Notes under the pieces: generated by a model | The model's input: only the letters and a program-made list of their open reading frames with translations | Database searches by the model: none | Told to the model about the DNA's origin: nothing | Shown: positions 38,655 to 49,599 of the stretch, piece by piece | Layout: each line of letters starts with the position of its first letter | Position numbering within the stretch: position 1 is the stretch's first letter | Position numbers and translations under genes: made by a program | Assembly (NCBI GenBank): GCA_030248225.1 | Contig: JASANE010012807.1 | Span: forward strand, 39,389 to 103,388 | DNA length: 64,000 nucleotides | Source of the DNA: Trileptium ribeirensis | Taxonomy: Eukaryota > Nematoda > Enoplea > Enoplida > Thoracostomopsidae | Direction: 5' to 3'

Positions 38655-40330
38655 CAAACATAGGCGCCAGGATGAACACCATGGTTAACTCACCAGCGGC
38701 CTGATAAACTATCCGGTTCCACTACGACAACCGTAGGTTCACCAAAGAGTCGGGAAGCCGGGGTAGTCTTGCTCTAAAATACCGCCTTTTCCATTGTATA
38801 CAATAAAACTATCGCGCTTTCGGGAGCTCACAAAAAACGAACGAGTGGAATATCAATAGAATCTTACAAAGATAACAACTGCAACAGTCATATGATGTGA
38901 GATTGTGACAAAGTTCCTGACACAAGACATCGTAACCTCCTTTTGGAACTTTGTATTTTTCTACGGCAGCAAGCGGGATTTTGCCGTTGGTGTCGATAAT
39001 CATGTGGCCCAAAACAAAGCTAGAAACTCTTCACGACCCATTGTAAAATTGAGTTTCGAATATATACAATGAATTTAATGTTTTGGAAGGGTATATTCAG
39101 GTTAAAAGAAAAATGCGGATAAAATAAGACAAAAACTATTCAAGCTTTGAGCTGATTCAATTATGTTTAGCAGAATTTTGCGAATCTGGAATTGTTTAGC
39201 TGATTTTACTCTTTTGGTAACTACCATTGAAGTTCCCTTAATTTGGTATGACTAACACGGAATTGTGTGGCAAGACAAGTCTCTCATTTAAAATATCGGA
39301 ATATACGGGGGGATTTTATATATAGTGTCACTTTTAGTCTTTTTATTGGATAATATATCGGATTTTGTGTCCGATTTTAAGAGTTTCTGCAAACTTCATA
39401 TCCTATCCGGTGACACATTCATCGTTTACCTGAGATGTGATATTAAATTTTTCTTTACTTTAACTAAAATTTAGCTAATGATTCTAGTGCTTTTTACTAA
39501 AAAACGAACCAATCAGTTAATTTGCTTCATCGAAGCAGATGCTTTAAAGATGTATATAATGCTTTGGTGGCAGAAATATTGTATTACTTAAAACTATGAA
39601 GAGCGATTTTTAGCTAGAACATAGAAATATAATTTAGGGTTTGTCGAATATTTTTTCTTCAGTAGATTGAACTTGCATAACGGTGCCTAACAGAATACGA
39701 CATAGAGTCGGGAAGGTGCTCTTATGTGTCATTCATGAACGAAGATCAGCGACAACTTATGCGCTGTCCTCAATGGTTTAGTAATATTCTTATTGTTCCA
39801 GCTATAATTACCTAAAAGTAAACTAAAGTAATAAATTTGTTGCTATTTTTGTGCTCATACAGACCATATCCATGAAATTTTGACATTATCGTATTTAATC
39901 TTAGCTTATCGCCCATTCATTACGTGGTATGGAGAGAAAAGTCAGCTATTTACGCGAAGTAAAATTGTTAGCCCTGAAATAACCATTATAGCTGATAAAC
40001 TACCCTTCGGCCAAAAATTAGTTACTATATAAATTGTCGTAGTCTACCAAAACTACACAATCAAGAGCCGTGCACTTATAAAATTCTAATGGCATTGCAT
40101 GAGTTGTATTTGTAGTTCATTTAAACAGACTTGGGAATTTTACTAAAGTCAAGAAATTCGTACATTGGTATATATAACCTTGTTTTCGTTTGAATACTGG
40201 GTATTGTGGTACAAGCCCTATAATCTCGCGGAACGCATAGGCTGTTTAGTAAGTTTTATCGGCATGATGGTAGTTGGTATTTCGGCACGTACTGACGATT
40301 TGTATATACTATTGTATGAAAGTAAATGAA
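38655..40330. other. Intergenic stretch before the exchanger 3' end
   Basis: About 1.7 kb. The first few hundred bases are GC-richer and may still belong to the retroelement; the rest is AT-rich without recognised features. Confidence 0.4.
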
Positions 40331-40335
40331 ATGTG

Positions 40336-40354
40336 TTTATTATTAATCTTTATT
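40336..40354 (-). promoter_or_regulatory. Candidate polyadenylation signals of the exchanger gene
   Basis: AATAAA occurs twice on the minus strand (40336-40341 and 40349-40354), 120-140 bp after the stop codon of the terminal exchanger exon. Confidence 0.5.
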
Positions 40355-40474
40355 TGGTATACGTATATATTCCTTGCTCACAAATAGCAAAATACCTTAT
40401 CACCGGTATTGCGTGTTATCAGCTTAGTACAAAAATACTTCCAAGCAAAATTTTAGAGGCTATCACAGAAACCT

Positions 40475-40764
40475 TCAAGGAAATGAAATATGTCCATAGG
40501 CTTTCAATGATACCAGTATCATGAACACAATCCATATGTAAGTTAGAAACCCGGCACCGAACAGTTTTGCACACAAGGGGCCACCCAGCTCGGCCCATCC
40601 TGCAAACCAAAAATTTCGACGAACCAGTACCGTAATTAGCCAAAAAACGCCACAAATTAGGAAAATCAATACAATAAATCGTAAATCACCGATAGCCACG
40701 CAAAAATGACCGCCTGTTTGTAGCTTCCAATAGAAAGAAGCAATGAACCACGGTATTCCCAAAC
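40475..40764 (-). CDS. SLC8: Na+/Ca2+ exchanger (SLC8/NCX), terminal exon
   Basis: Last coding exon of a plasma-membrane sodium/calcium exchanger. The acceptor is TTTATAG at 40766-40765 and the stop is TGA at 40477-40475. The first two bases complete a Gly codon split after the alpha-2 exon, so the phase is right. It encodes the last three membrane segments: a conserved LGIPWFIASFYW start (family LGIGVAWSIAAIYW), a hydrophobic helix followed by VRR, then ELGGPLCAKL matching the family GELGGPRTAKL, a final helix, and the end SLKAYGHISFP (family SLEAYCHIKGF). The C-terminus lies within a few residues of the usual length. Confidence rests on these motifs, the phase and the neighbouring exons. 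Confidence 0.93.
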
Positions 40765-43076
40765 CTATAAAAATCATGTAATTAGCAGATATCACGCGAA
40801 ATTTACTGTAAGAAATATGGTATTCCCGGACCGAAATAATAAAATTGGAATTAACTGATGCCACACAAATACAATGTGTAGAATACATATTTTTTAAGTC
40901 TTCTGTTTACACAGGTGAATCGATGAAATTCATACATTGGCCGAAGTTCGAAGTCTTAGTGGGGGTAGCTGGGTTCAATAGGGAGTGGTGGAGCCTTCGG
41001 TGTCTCCAGGAAAGGGTCCAGGCCGTTAAAAAGCAACAATGGGTTCGGCGACTACGGCTTCTCCTGGGGTGATGTGGAGGGTGACCTGTCAAACTGGTAG
41101 CTGGGCCGTCGGGAGGGGGGGAAGGTCGGAGCCTCAAGACGTGTGGTCCTCCTACCCCCCACGAGCATGTATGGATGACATCGCTCAGACAACTGGCAAG
41201 AAATAATGTACATACACAATATTCTAAGGAACTTCTTTCAGTAAGTCCGAAGCACTTCTGAAAACGGGAACGGAGAACTTTCCCAGGTTTATAACTTAGA
41301 CAGCTCCAATAAAGTATTCGATGTTTTGAATCATGTTGAGGATATTTTGGCTTATTTATTTAGCACAATGATTGTGAAAAGAAGTGGATAATAGTTATAC
41401 TCGAATTCAGCGACTGTACTACGCTTTACAACTCCTAATTTAATAAATGATTAAATATATTTAGAGAAACGCGGGAAATTAATTTGAACATTTTATTTAG
41501 CTTTTCCCAGCAGTTTCATTTCTGGGGCTTCAAACTTCTGGTATGCAGTCTAGAGCGCCATTGTATCTCTGGCCTATATTTTTGTGTTACACCGTACGCC
41601 ACCTTGGATAGTTGTAGTTAATTGCCTTATGCCACCAGTTTACATGCACACAACAAATTTATGTTTAAGCACATGCTATTCTAAATTTGGATCAGTTGAA
41701 GAATTGTAGGTGGGGGTGAATTCTTCAACTAATCCCTACATTTTGGCTTAAACGTGAGGTGTAGTAAATTTTGTGTTTTGCTTATATAAACACGTATGCA
41801 CACTAAAGGCGTGTTTACACGCTCAAACTTTTTGCTCAAATTTTGAGCTCAAAATTTGAGCTCAAAATTTGATCAAATTTTGATCAAAATTTGACGGTAA
41901 TTATTAACGAAAAATTGCGATATTTCAAAATTTGAGAGAAAAATTTGAGCTCAAACTTTTTCAAGTAATGAATCTTTTCGGTGATTGGTTACAGGAATAT
42001 CCTTGAAAAGTTTGAGCAGTGTTCATACGTTCAAAGTTATAAAAAATGCAAAAAAGATGCTTTCAAACTTTGATCAAAATTTGATCAAAATTTGAGCTCA
42101 AATTTTGATCAAAATTTGAGCACAAAATTTGAGCGTGTGAACACGCCTTTAGCTTTGATTAAACATGCATATATACACTAAATTTTGAGTAACCCTTCAC
42201 GCCCTGAATTAGTTTGGGATATTGATAGACAATTATAGGCGGCTGCTAGGTGTCGGACCCAGAACGCTCAGATGATGAAAATCGCGCTTAAGAGCCGTTT
42301 GCACTTTCGGACCTATTCCTTAGACTCTTCGTAAACTGAGGGAACATCAACAATAACTTTGGAATCGTGTAGTACACTGCGAATTTAGTCAGTACAATTT
42401 AGTTTTCTTATTAGCTGTAATTGTTGTCGAACGACAGCAGGTGTCCACGGCTTAACGTGACACCTTGTTAAGCTGCGAATACAATCGATATAACGATTTA
42501 AATATTAAATTTTTTTATGAACCAGTATTAAATTTCGATGCTGATTATTTCAGTAATCGACTACAGTCGGTAGCGTGATGTATTAAGAAGTAAATATTAA
42601 ACATTATACTTATCAATATAGAAGTTACCTGAAAACTTTTGAAATAGTTTACATATAAATTTCTAAAATATTTTGTAAATCGACATTTTAGTGCTGTGTT
42701 GTAATGCGTAATGCTGTTGTTTGTGTAATTGGAATATTTCTTGGTTTAACAGTCACCGCGGTAAAAGGTTTTTTCTGTTTAGGTACTAGCGGCTTCAATC
42801 ATGATGTCTTTAGCACCACACGATGCATGCGGACTTTAACGGGAATTGATCGGTGGCTGTCGACTGTGGTGTACTAGTTGCGCACTACTCTTGTAAGATA
42901 GGGGCCCGAGTACAAGTTAGTAGGTTCAACAAGATCCAGATGTAGTTACCATGTAAATGCCGAGGCAATAAGGAATAATCGTCCGCGTTATTTATAAAAA
43001 AATCCATGACAAATAGAGTGTTTTTGAACTTAAATTCCGAACTTGCAATGACAGGAAAATAGTATATTAAGCTAAC
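40765..43076 (-). other. Exchanger last intron, 2312 bp
   Basis: Runs from GTTAGC (donor, plus 43076-43071) to TTTATAG. It holds the MITE at 41803-42152 and a G-rich patch at 40950-41160 that looks like a worn repeat. No other exon is recognised. Confidence 0.8.
41803..42152. mobile_element. MITE, ~345 bp, 25-bp terminal inverted repeats, TA-flanked
   Basis: The left end CTAAAGGCGTGTTTACACGC and right end GCGTGTGAACACGCCTTTAG are inverted copies that extend to 25 bp with one mismatch. A TA on each side within these ends (41804-41805, 42150-42151) fits a TA target duplication as in Tc1/mariner-type elements. The inside is an AT-rich series of TCAAATTTTGA and GAGCTCAAATTT palindromes with no coding capacity. 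It lies in the last intron of the exchanger gene. A degenerate relative is at 23942-24765, and a single terminal-like piece (AAGGTGCGTTCACATGTCAA) lies near 63486. Confidence 0.87.
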
Positions 43077-43416
43077 CTAAGTAAACTAAAACAGCATTGC
43101 TTGCCAACACATTTCCCAACGCCTCATCTGCGGTTTCTTCTTTGATCGCAGCCATTCGCGATGCAAATAAATCTGGCAAGCTTGTGCCGAGCGCGACAAA
43201 TGTTACCGCTGTTACTGAGTCTTTTAGCCCACAAAGACATCCAAATATTGCTGCAAAATCTGCAACCATCGCCGTAAGCAACGCGATACATCCGAGAACT
43301 ATGACAAATGTTAGCCAGCCACCCAGCAGATTTGGTGGTGGTACGAAAGCAAAGAGAAATTTCCATCCGAACGAAAAAACATGGTGAAGATAATCTCCAA
43401 CTGTCGCTGTGCTGAC
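43077..43416 (-). CDS. SLC8: Na+/Ca2+ exchanger, alpha-2 repeat exon
   Basis: Exon of 340 bp entered in phase 0 after TTTGAAG and left in phase 1 at TTAG|GTTAGC. It encodes an amphipathic lead-in (GDYLHHVFSFGWKFLFAFVP), a membrane segment, and the alpha-2 repeat that lines the ion pathway. The hallmark GLKDSVTAVTFVALGTSLPD is present, then ADEALGNVLASNAV. In known exchangers the acidic residue of GTSVPD and the Asn of GSNA bind cations, and both are kept here. Unusual changes are GTSLPDL for GTSVPDT and NVLASNAVLV for NVTGSNAVNV. The frame before GTC continues open to an upstream TTG, but the splice acceptor and the upstream exon show that this is not a start. Confidence 0.97.
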
Positions 43417-44612
43417 CTTCAAAGATAACGTTTATTTTAAATATATAAAACTCTCAAAGAAGCAATGTTCTTATTACAGCGTATAAAAATAATAGCACAA
43501 ATTAGCCAAGAGTGATAGATTTTTCGTCAAAATGAAGTTTTATAGGTAGCCATAGCGGAGCTAGGAAGGCTGCAACCGCGAAGGTGGGACCGCTCTTATG
43601 CCATATTTAACACGTATAGCAGCTTGACACCCCTACAATTCTCTTAAAAATCGAAGAACAAATCGATGTGGAGGTAATGGTTCTTTGAAATTAAATTATG
43701 TAGATTAATTATGTGGCTAAAAGGTGTGTTCCGCTTCCAAAACGCGTACTGTAAACCACTCAGCCAAGTAACCATAGTTGAGACCGTATTACTGTATATT
43801 ATATTTTTGTATTATGTGAATACTACATTGACAAAACATGGGAAAAAATTGACCCAAATTGCAAAAATCGGAAGAAAAATTCTAAAAAACTGAGAATTGG
43901 CAGAAATAGTCGAAAATTTCCATAAAATTCTGGAAGCTGTGAGGTTTTAAATATCTCAAAAATTTTCCACCCAAACTTACCCATTTGCGGTATTCCCCTC
44001 GGATGGCCATTATATATACCTAATGTGCTTATTACAAATTTTTCCCCAAAATTTTCCCAGATAATAGAAATTAAACTGGCCAACATACAAAAAACTGTGT
44101 ATTCTAAAGTGAGCAAAACGGTTAAGCAGTTGAAATTTTAATAAGAAATCAAGTTATCTGCCTAAAGTTAAGCCATAAAATCTCTCTCAGAAGCGGTACA
44201 GTATCATTGTTATTACCCCAGGCTGTACGCAGCTATTAACCCTTTCATGCCCAGTGGATCCGAATGGATCTATTGCACATCGTGCGTGTTGACCAGCGTT
44301 TGTCGCATGATGCATTGTTGAATGTGCGCTGTCAGTCGCTAGCATAGCAAATTTCGTTTAGTGTCCGAGCAACAGATCCTAGACAGCTCATGGGTTTGTG
44401 TATATACGCCGCTTTCGCTCGTACAACACGGGTTCGATCTTTTCCAGCGGGTTGAGCTTGTTACACATTCCATGATATACTAATTAGGGCAAAAAGTGTT
44501 CGTCTTGTAGTAACATAAAATTTTTTAAGAATGCTGTAAATCGTTTTATTACTATACATCTTCGATGCTTATAATTCTACTTTAATACACCATAAGACAT
44601 ATTCCAGCGTAC
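43417..44612 (-). other. Exchanger intron, 1196 bp
   Basis: Bordered by GTACGC (donor) and TTTGAAG. A TTAACCCTTTCATGCC segment near 44236 resembles one end of a TTAA-inserting element, but no partner end was found. Otherwise AT-rich and featureless. Confidence 0.75.
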
Positions 44613-44822
44613 CTCTCCTTCATTTACGTTCAAAAATTTGTGGAATTGTTCTTTCCACGAATGCGCTCCAACGTTATCCATTTGATGACGATAGCGTTCA
44701 ACCAAACGATCAGTATTATCCAGCCATTTTGATACCGATTCATCTCCAATTATTGTAACCGTTACCTTAACTTGTTTTCCACGACGAAAATGATAACCTT
44801 GTAGGAATGATTTGAGTTTAAC
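44613..44822 (-). CDS. SLC8: Na+/Ca2+ exchanger, end of Calx-beta 2 and lead to alpha-2
   Basis: Exon of 210 bp (70 codons), entered after TTATAG and left at GAAGGAGAG|GTACGC, phase 0 on both sides. The first 30 residues supply the last strands of the second Calx-beta domain (GKQVKVTVTIIGDES, comparable to the usual VTIIDDDE end). The rest matches the conserved segment before the second membrane part: NTDRLVERYRHQMDNVG, then HSWKEQF, comparable to the family NSWREQF, and ends VNEGE. It has no ATG start and so is easy to miss as an open frame. The long variable segment seen between Calx-beta 2 and this motif in vertebrate exchangers is largely absent. Confidence 0.9.
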
Positions 44823-47308
44823 CTATAACCATCGAATAAACACTTTTTGCGAGCTTTAAACAATGAAATTGTATCCACGAACAGTTGATTTGAATTTTTC
44901 TGATATACATAACTACCGTTGAGCATTTGGTATATTAATTTAGAGACAAATATAAACGTACAATTTTTGTACCAAACCTACAGCTTTATAGAAAAGAAAG
45001 ATAACCCATTATATTATATTGCTGTAAAGACATGACCAGTAGTTGCGCCTTGTACAGATTTTGGCTAGGTCTAAGCTGAAGGTTGCGAGGTTGAAACAAT
45101 ATAAGCAAATTTGTATTTTTTCTGAATTATATAGTTTATGGCAGTTAATATATTATCAATTATATTACATAGATAGGCATTAAGATCTCTAATTCTGTTG
45201 CTTTTTGCTTTACTTTTATCTTTTTCCTACGGTATCACTTAAGTTGCATTTTCACGGTTATTGAAAATTCGCTGACGGAGGCGCTTAGTATATGTCAGTT
45301 TTGGATGTCTTCACTCAGCCGATTTGCATATTTCTTAGAAATAGGAGAACCCCAGCTCGACTGAGGAAGAATAGTCAATCTTTCACTCACTTCACAGAGT
45401 TTGGTGTTACTATTTTTAACTCTTCTCCGTGTTTATTAAAATTTATTTTAGCATTAAGTCTCCTTTAGTGGGAAAGATTTAATTGTTGTACGAATTTTCC
45501 ATGGTTTCTATTTCTGTATTTGGACACTGCAAAGATACGGAACTTTCCTTTTTAGCAAAATAGCTTCCAAGAGATTGAACCTCGACCCGCCGCTAGCCTA
45601 CACGATGTGGTAATAAGTGGTTTATGGACTTACTTGGGTAAGTCATGTATTTAATAACGACCCCATTCAGCGGTTGGTAGGAACAGGTATGGGTATTACC
45701 CGGGTTCCAGATGGAGACCTCTGAAAGGGTTTGGTCTTTCTACCTTCCGTTAAATTTTTATACCACCCTTTGACGGGGCATGAGTTTCTTGCAGCTGCTT
45801 CAGTGCCGAAAGCTGCGGCGTATCACTTTCCTTAGGACAGGCCAAGGTTAACGGCCCTTGCCTTAGTGTGACGACTTCTTGCCTAGGGGTACAGGTAGCG
45901 CTAGTCTGGAAGGGAAATTCGCCCTTGGAAATACCAAGCTCATCCTCCCCAACAGTCCACGCCCAGTTCGAAATCTCATGATCTACCCAACGTTGCTGCT
46001 TCGTCTCATAGGTTCGTTTTCTTTGTGAGGTAATCTAACAGGTTTTTAACTTTTTCAGGGCTCAACGAAATTGGCTAAACTCAGGAAAATTGTTTGTAAA
46101 ATTTATTCAAAACTTTTTGCTTTTCTGCATGTTAAATTCAAAAATTTTTACCGTATCATTAAAATAAAATTACAAGAAAATTTTTTTACTTTCAACCCGA
46201 AAACTTCTTTTAATATCTGTAAACAACTCTACGACAATGTACCGATGGTTACCTGTTTAGGTACTCGCTGGTAGAGACTCTGTTAACCTATTTGTTAAAC
46301 TTGTTATCGAAACGACTTGCTACTTGTAACGCTTAATAATCTCATTAAAGTTTTGTTAAAAATTATCGCTTCAAAATCTGCTATGACCCTATTAGGTTTT
46401 AAATCTAAGCTCAGTTAAAATCAAAATTCTAAAAACCTATCAGCAGTAACCTCCCTCGCAGTGTGACTCTGTGGACGTAGTCGTAGGGTGGGCGCTGTGC
46501 GCTTTTCGAAGTGTACTAACCCTACGTAACATTGAGGACGTAATCCGTTGTTGTACATCGCACTTGTAAACAATCATTTAATTTTTTGGAAAAATGAAAC
46601 CTAAATGCATTAACCCTGTAATTCCGAGTATGTAATTCCTGGCTGCGCAACTCGCCTACCATTAACGCTTGCTACTCATGGATGACAGCCCAATGCTGAA
46701 TAAATGCGGATAAATTTCACGGAGCGATAATCCTCGTACAGTATTGTAGGTTGGAAAGTATTTAAAAATACTGGATACTATGTCAGCAGTAATTGAGATT
46801 CCACTAGTATCATAGCAATTATTGCTTAATTATGCTTTACAATTTATCTCGAAAAAACCACTTATGTGAATAAATTTACTTCTACGACAAACGTTGTAAC
46901 TCAGGGCCCATAGTAATATGGTTCCTCTGTTAGAGCTAATGATTTAGGGTTAATTCTAACAATTTTTTGGTTTAGGTCACGGTAACAAAGGCTTTTACTC
47001 GGTAACAATGTCACTCGCTCCTTGATGCACAGGGTTATCCCCTATCCCGCATCGCTTCGCTTGGCTCCCATAATTCCTTAACCTAAATTAGTCTGGCTGT
47101 TACCTTGTTGTAAACTCTTCCTAAAGTAAGTTTTATCTTCCCAATACTCTCATAACCATTAAGTTATCCATCTTTTAGCTCAACACAATTACTTGTTCAA
47201 GTCATGGTGACAGGTTTCTCCACCATATAAGGCTGTAGGTCCCTTAGTTCACAGCAAACTTCTTCCTGCTCTGCTCTACTCGCTGTGCCATGCACCGTTA
47301 ATCTTTCC

Positions 47309-47377
47309 AGCTTCAATCCTGTTATTGTCACCATGGCACAAATCGTTAACAAATCTTTATCAACACATAAAAATTTC
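47309..47377 (-). repeat. 69-bp inverted repeat, left arm
   Basis: Read on the minus strand this is identical, as far as I can align by eye, to plus 49486-49554; landmarks are TTTATGTGTTGATAAAGATT and CCATGGTGACAATAACAGGA. The two arms lie on either side of the Calx-beta 2 exon, about 2.1 kb apart. Confidence 0.9.
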
Positions 47378-47531
47378 AAAACTTTCGTATTTATTTCTAA
47401 AATCACTTAGCCCCTGACCAAGGAACCACCGTGTGCACCATAGTCTGTGAGTCCACTTTTGCAGAGTACACCAAGGTTGTTCTTTTGTCAAAATCACAAA
47501 TTAATTCGCGCAGAAATTCGTGTTCACATCT

Positions 47532-47610
47532 CCGCGGGCGCGCGGCCCCCGCCCCCGCCGGCCCGCCCGGCGCGCGCCCCCCGCCGGCCGCGCCGGCGGC
47601 GGGGGCCCCC
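47532..47610. other. 79-bp block made only of G and C
   Basis: From CCGCGGGCGCGCGG to GGCGGGGGCCCCC there is no A or T for 79 consecutive bases, in a region that is otherwise AT-rich. Flanks (TTCACATCT and TTGAAAATGCG) return to normal composition at once. It has self-complementary parts (GCCGGCC, GGCGCGCGCC). Either a real GC-only insertion or an assembly or sequencing artefact; the sequence alone cannot decide. Confidence 0.9.
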
Positions 47611-48884
47611 TTGAAAATGCGTATCTAAATCTTCAAATAGTGACCGGGTATAGCGCCTACGCGGTTACCCCCTGTTTACAGTATTACTAAGAGGAAAACA
47701 AAACACTTTCTATTATCCTTCCCACAAAGTTTTCGCCTAGAATATTGCATAAAGTTTATCGTCATCGCGAAATTATTTCCTAGCATTATAACGTACCGCC
47801 CCTCAGGGTTACTTGGATCACTATGGTTATGTATTCGGAGCTATAATTTATGAATGCTGAACATCGTAACAAAATATAACATTAACCTAATGGGGCAATG
47901 TTAGAGGTTTGCGCGAGCGAAATTATCTGAACTAGCCGGTGCCTGTGAAAATAGCGCCAAAAAGGCAGTGACTATAGGCTCAGAGAAGTTTTTCAGGCCT
48001 GCGAATTGTAAACCTATATCAGGCGTAAGGCACCTTATCATTATTTATTTTATACTATTTTTCTGCATTTTTCTGCATGTAATTGTGAATTCGTAGCCAG
48101 TGGCATTTACGTTATATCACAAAGAAACTGGCTCATTTTCATCACTCACCCTTTACCATCCAAACAGCCACCTTAAACGAAATGTTTGCCGCTTTAAGCA
48201 TATTGTGAAATCGGTCAGACGCCGATTTCATAAATGGCTGTGTTTTTTGGACGGATACCGTTAACACATCCTTTTGGATTATACACGTTGCAAGTACCCA
48301 CTATCTGCGTGTATATCCGCTAGCCGCAGTTTCTAGCTGGTCAAGATTTGACCTCGCACGGGTACATACATCGGGCGTACCCATACTCGCGCATACCTGC
48401 GGGCCATGTATTGTTTATAAAAAGATTGCTAGATATTTCGGGCTGCCGCCAATAAATGTGCGAATTTTTTTAAATCCTAAGGAAGTGAAACCATGAAAAG
48501 TCATTTTCGGTCATATCAATCGTCAAGCGGTCATGTTATGTCAATTATCACCAGCGCCAAAAGTGTTTTGAAATTATAAATTATAAAATGATCAGGCAAA
48601 TCAAATATCGGCAAATTAAGTTCTTGTAGAAACTCGCCTTGTAAAATTGGAGGTCAGGAAGTTACAACTATTATACCAACACGCCAAAGTTATAAACAGA
48701 TTACTTATTGGCGAAATGGATAACGTCTCAATAAAGATACCGGAAATTAATATATCAGCATTTAACTAATGAAATGTTTACATAAAAATATATTTATACA
48801 TAATTTATTTTTGCAGTAGATATCATTATTTTATTTGCCAATATTCGTCACCATAATAACAGCAATTAAAATTTGTCACTATAT

Positions 48885-48974
48885 CTATACTATATATATA
48901 TATACATATATATATATGTATATATATATGTGTGTGTGTGTGTGCGTGTGTGTGTGTGTGTGGTGTATATATAT

Positions 48975-49010
<36 letters not shown>

Positions 49011-49042
49011 GGGGGTATATATATATATATATATATATATAT
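48885..49042. repeat. Compound (TA)n/(GT)n microsatellite
   Basis: Runs of TA, then TG/CG-interrupted GT, TATA, a second GT run, G7 and a final TA run. It ends eight bases before the splice donor of the Calx-beta 2 exon at 49051-49050. Open frames through it are meaningless extensions of that exon and of low-complexity sequence. Confidence 0.97.
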
Positions 49043-49051
49043 TGATTTTAC

Positions 49052-49300
49052 CTGGAATGTTTCATGTTTCTCTGGCTCTAAATCGTCAACAATCGGTATA
49101 TGGATTAGTTTTCGAACTTCGCCAGGATGAAACGATAGTTCTCCGCTTCCACCCAAATAATCGGAACCATCCTTTGCGGATCCTTCTTTTGTTACCCATT
49201 TGATTTTAACGTCTTCCGCAAACCCGCCATATCGTACAACCGGTATCGATGCATATCCGCATGTTTCTTCAACGATGACGCTTGTGCGTTCGAATTGGAC
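49052..49300 (-). CDS. SLC8: Na+/Ca2+ exchanger, Calx-beta domain 2 exon
   Basis: Exon of 249 bp (83 codons), phase 0 at both ends, between TTGTTTCAG and TTCCAG|GTAAAA. It encodes most of a cytosolic Calx-beta Ca2+-sensor domain: VQFERTSVIVEE, then SIPVVRYGG, VTKEGSAKDGSDYLGGSGEL, SFHPGE and IPIVDDLEPEKHETF. These match the family pattern of an EGTA..G.D segment, a PGE turn and the acidic IVDD.E.E strand that binds Ca2+. The FE start, SGELSF and EKHETF fit the second domain (CBD2) better than the first. The remaining strand comes from the exon at 44613-44822. Earlier exons of the gene are not found in the window; they must lie beyond the mobile elements to the right or outside it. Confidence 0.93.
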
Positions 49301-49485
49301 CTGAAACAATAATAAACGAACATCCAGCGTTTTAAGAAGCATTGTTTTTGGTTAATTTGCTTAATTGCATATATTATTGATTTATGCTGACTAAATATTG
49401 AATTGCTCTGAAAGTTTATGGCTCTGTGCAGCAGCCACAGTTAAAGTTTTTGCTTGAAGTACTGGGAATCTAAAATTAAAAGTTC

Positions 49486-49554
49486 GAAATTTTTATGTGT
49501 TGATAAAGATTTGTTAACGATTTGTGCCATGGTGACAATAACAGGATTGAAGCT
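49486..49554 (+). repeat. 69-bp inverted repeat, right arm
   Basis: Inverted partner of 47309-47377. It is followed at once by a hairpin (AGCAATACGTA at 49555-49565 and TACGTATTGCT at 49577-49587, 11-bp stem). Confidence 0.9.
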
Positions 49555-49599
49555 AGCAATACGTACTTCGTTCAGTTACGTATTGCTCTGAAAAATATT

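Larger units (their letters stand above)
44823..49051 (-). other. Exchanger intron, 4229 bp
   Basis: Bordered by GTAAAA next to a microsatellite and by TTATAG. It holds the microsatellite (48885-49042), one arm of an inverted repeat (47309-47377), a 79-bp GC-only block (47532-47610), and repeat-like sequence at 45570-46030 and 46440-47600. No further exon is needed: the exons on each side join in phase within one Calx-beta domain. Confidence 0.75.

Noticed and set aside
43097..43387. Plus-strand 96-codon frame
   Set aside because: Exact antisense of the alpha-2 exon, whose minus-strand frame has clear family motifs.
44236..44262. piggyBac-like end TTAACCCTTTCATGCC
   Set aside because: Only one end is seen; no inverted partner next to another TTAA.
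47197..47406. 69-codon minus-strand frame as an extra exchanger exon
   Set aside because: Much of it is the 69-bp inverted repeat shared with 49.5 kb, and the exons on each side already join in phase.
48835..49203. Plus-strand 122-codon frame
   Set aside because: Low-complexity microsatellite translation plus the antisense of the Calx-beta exon.
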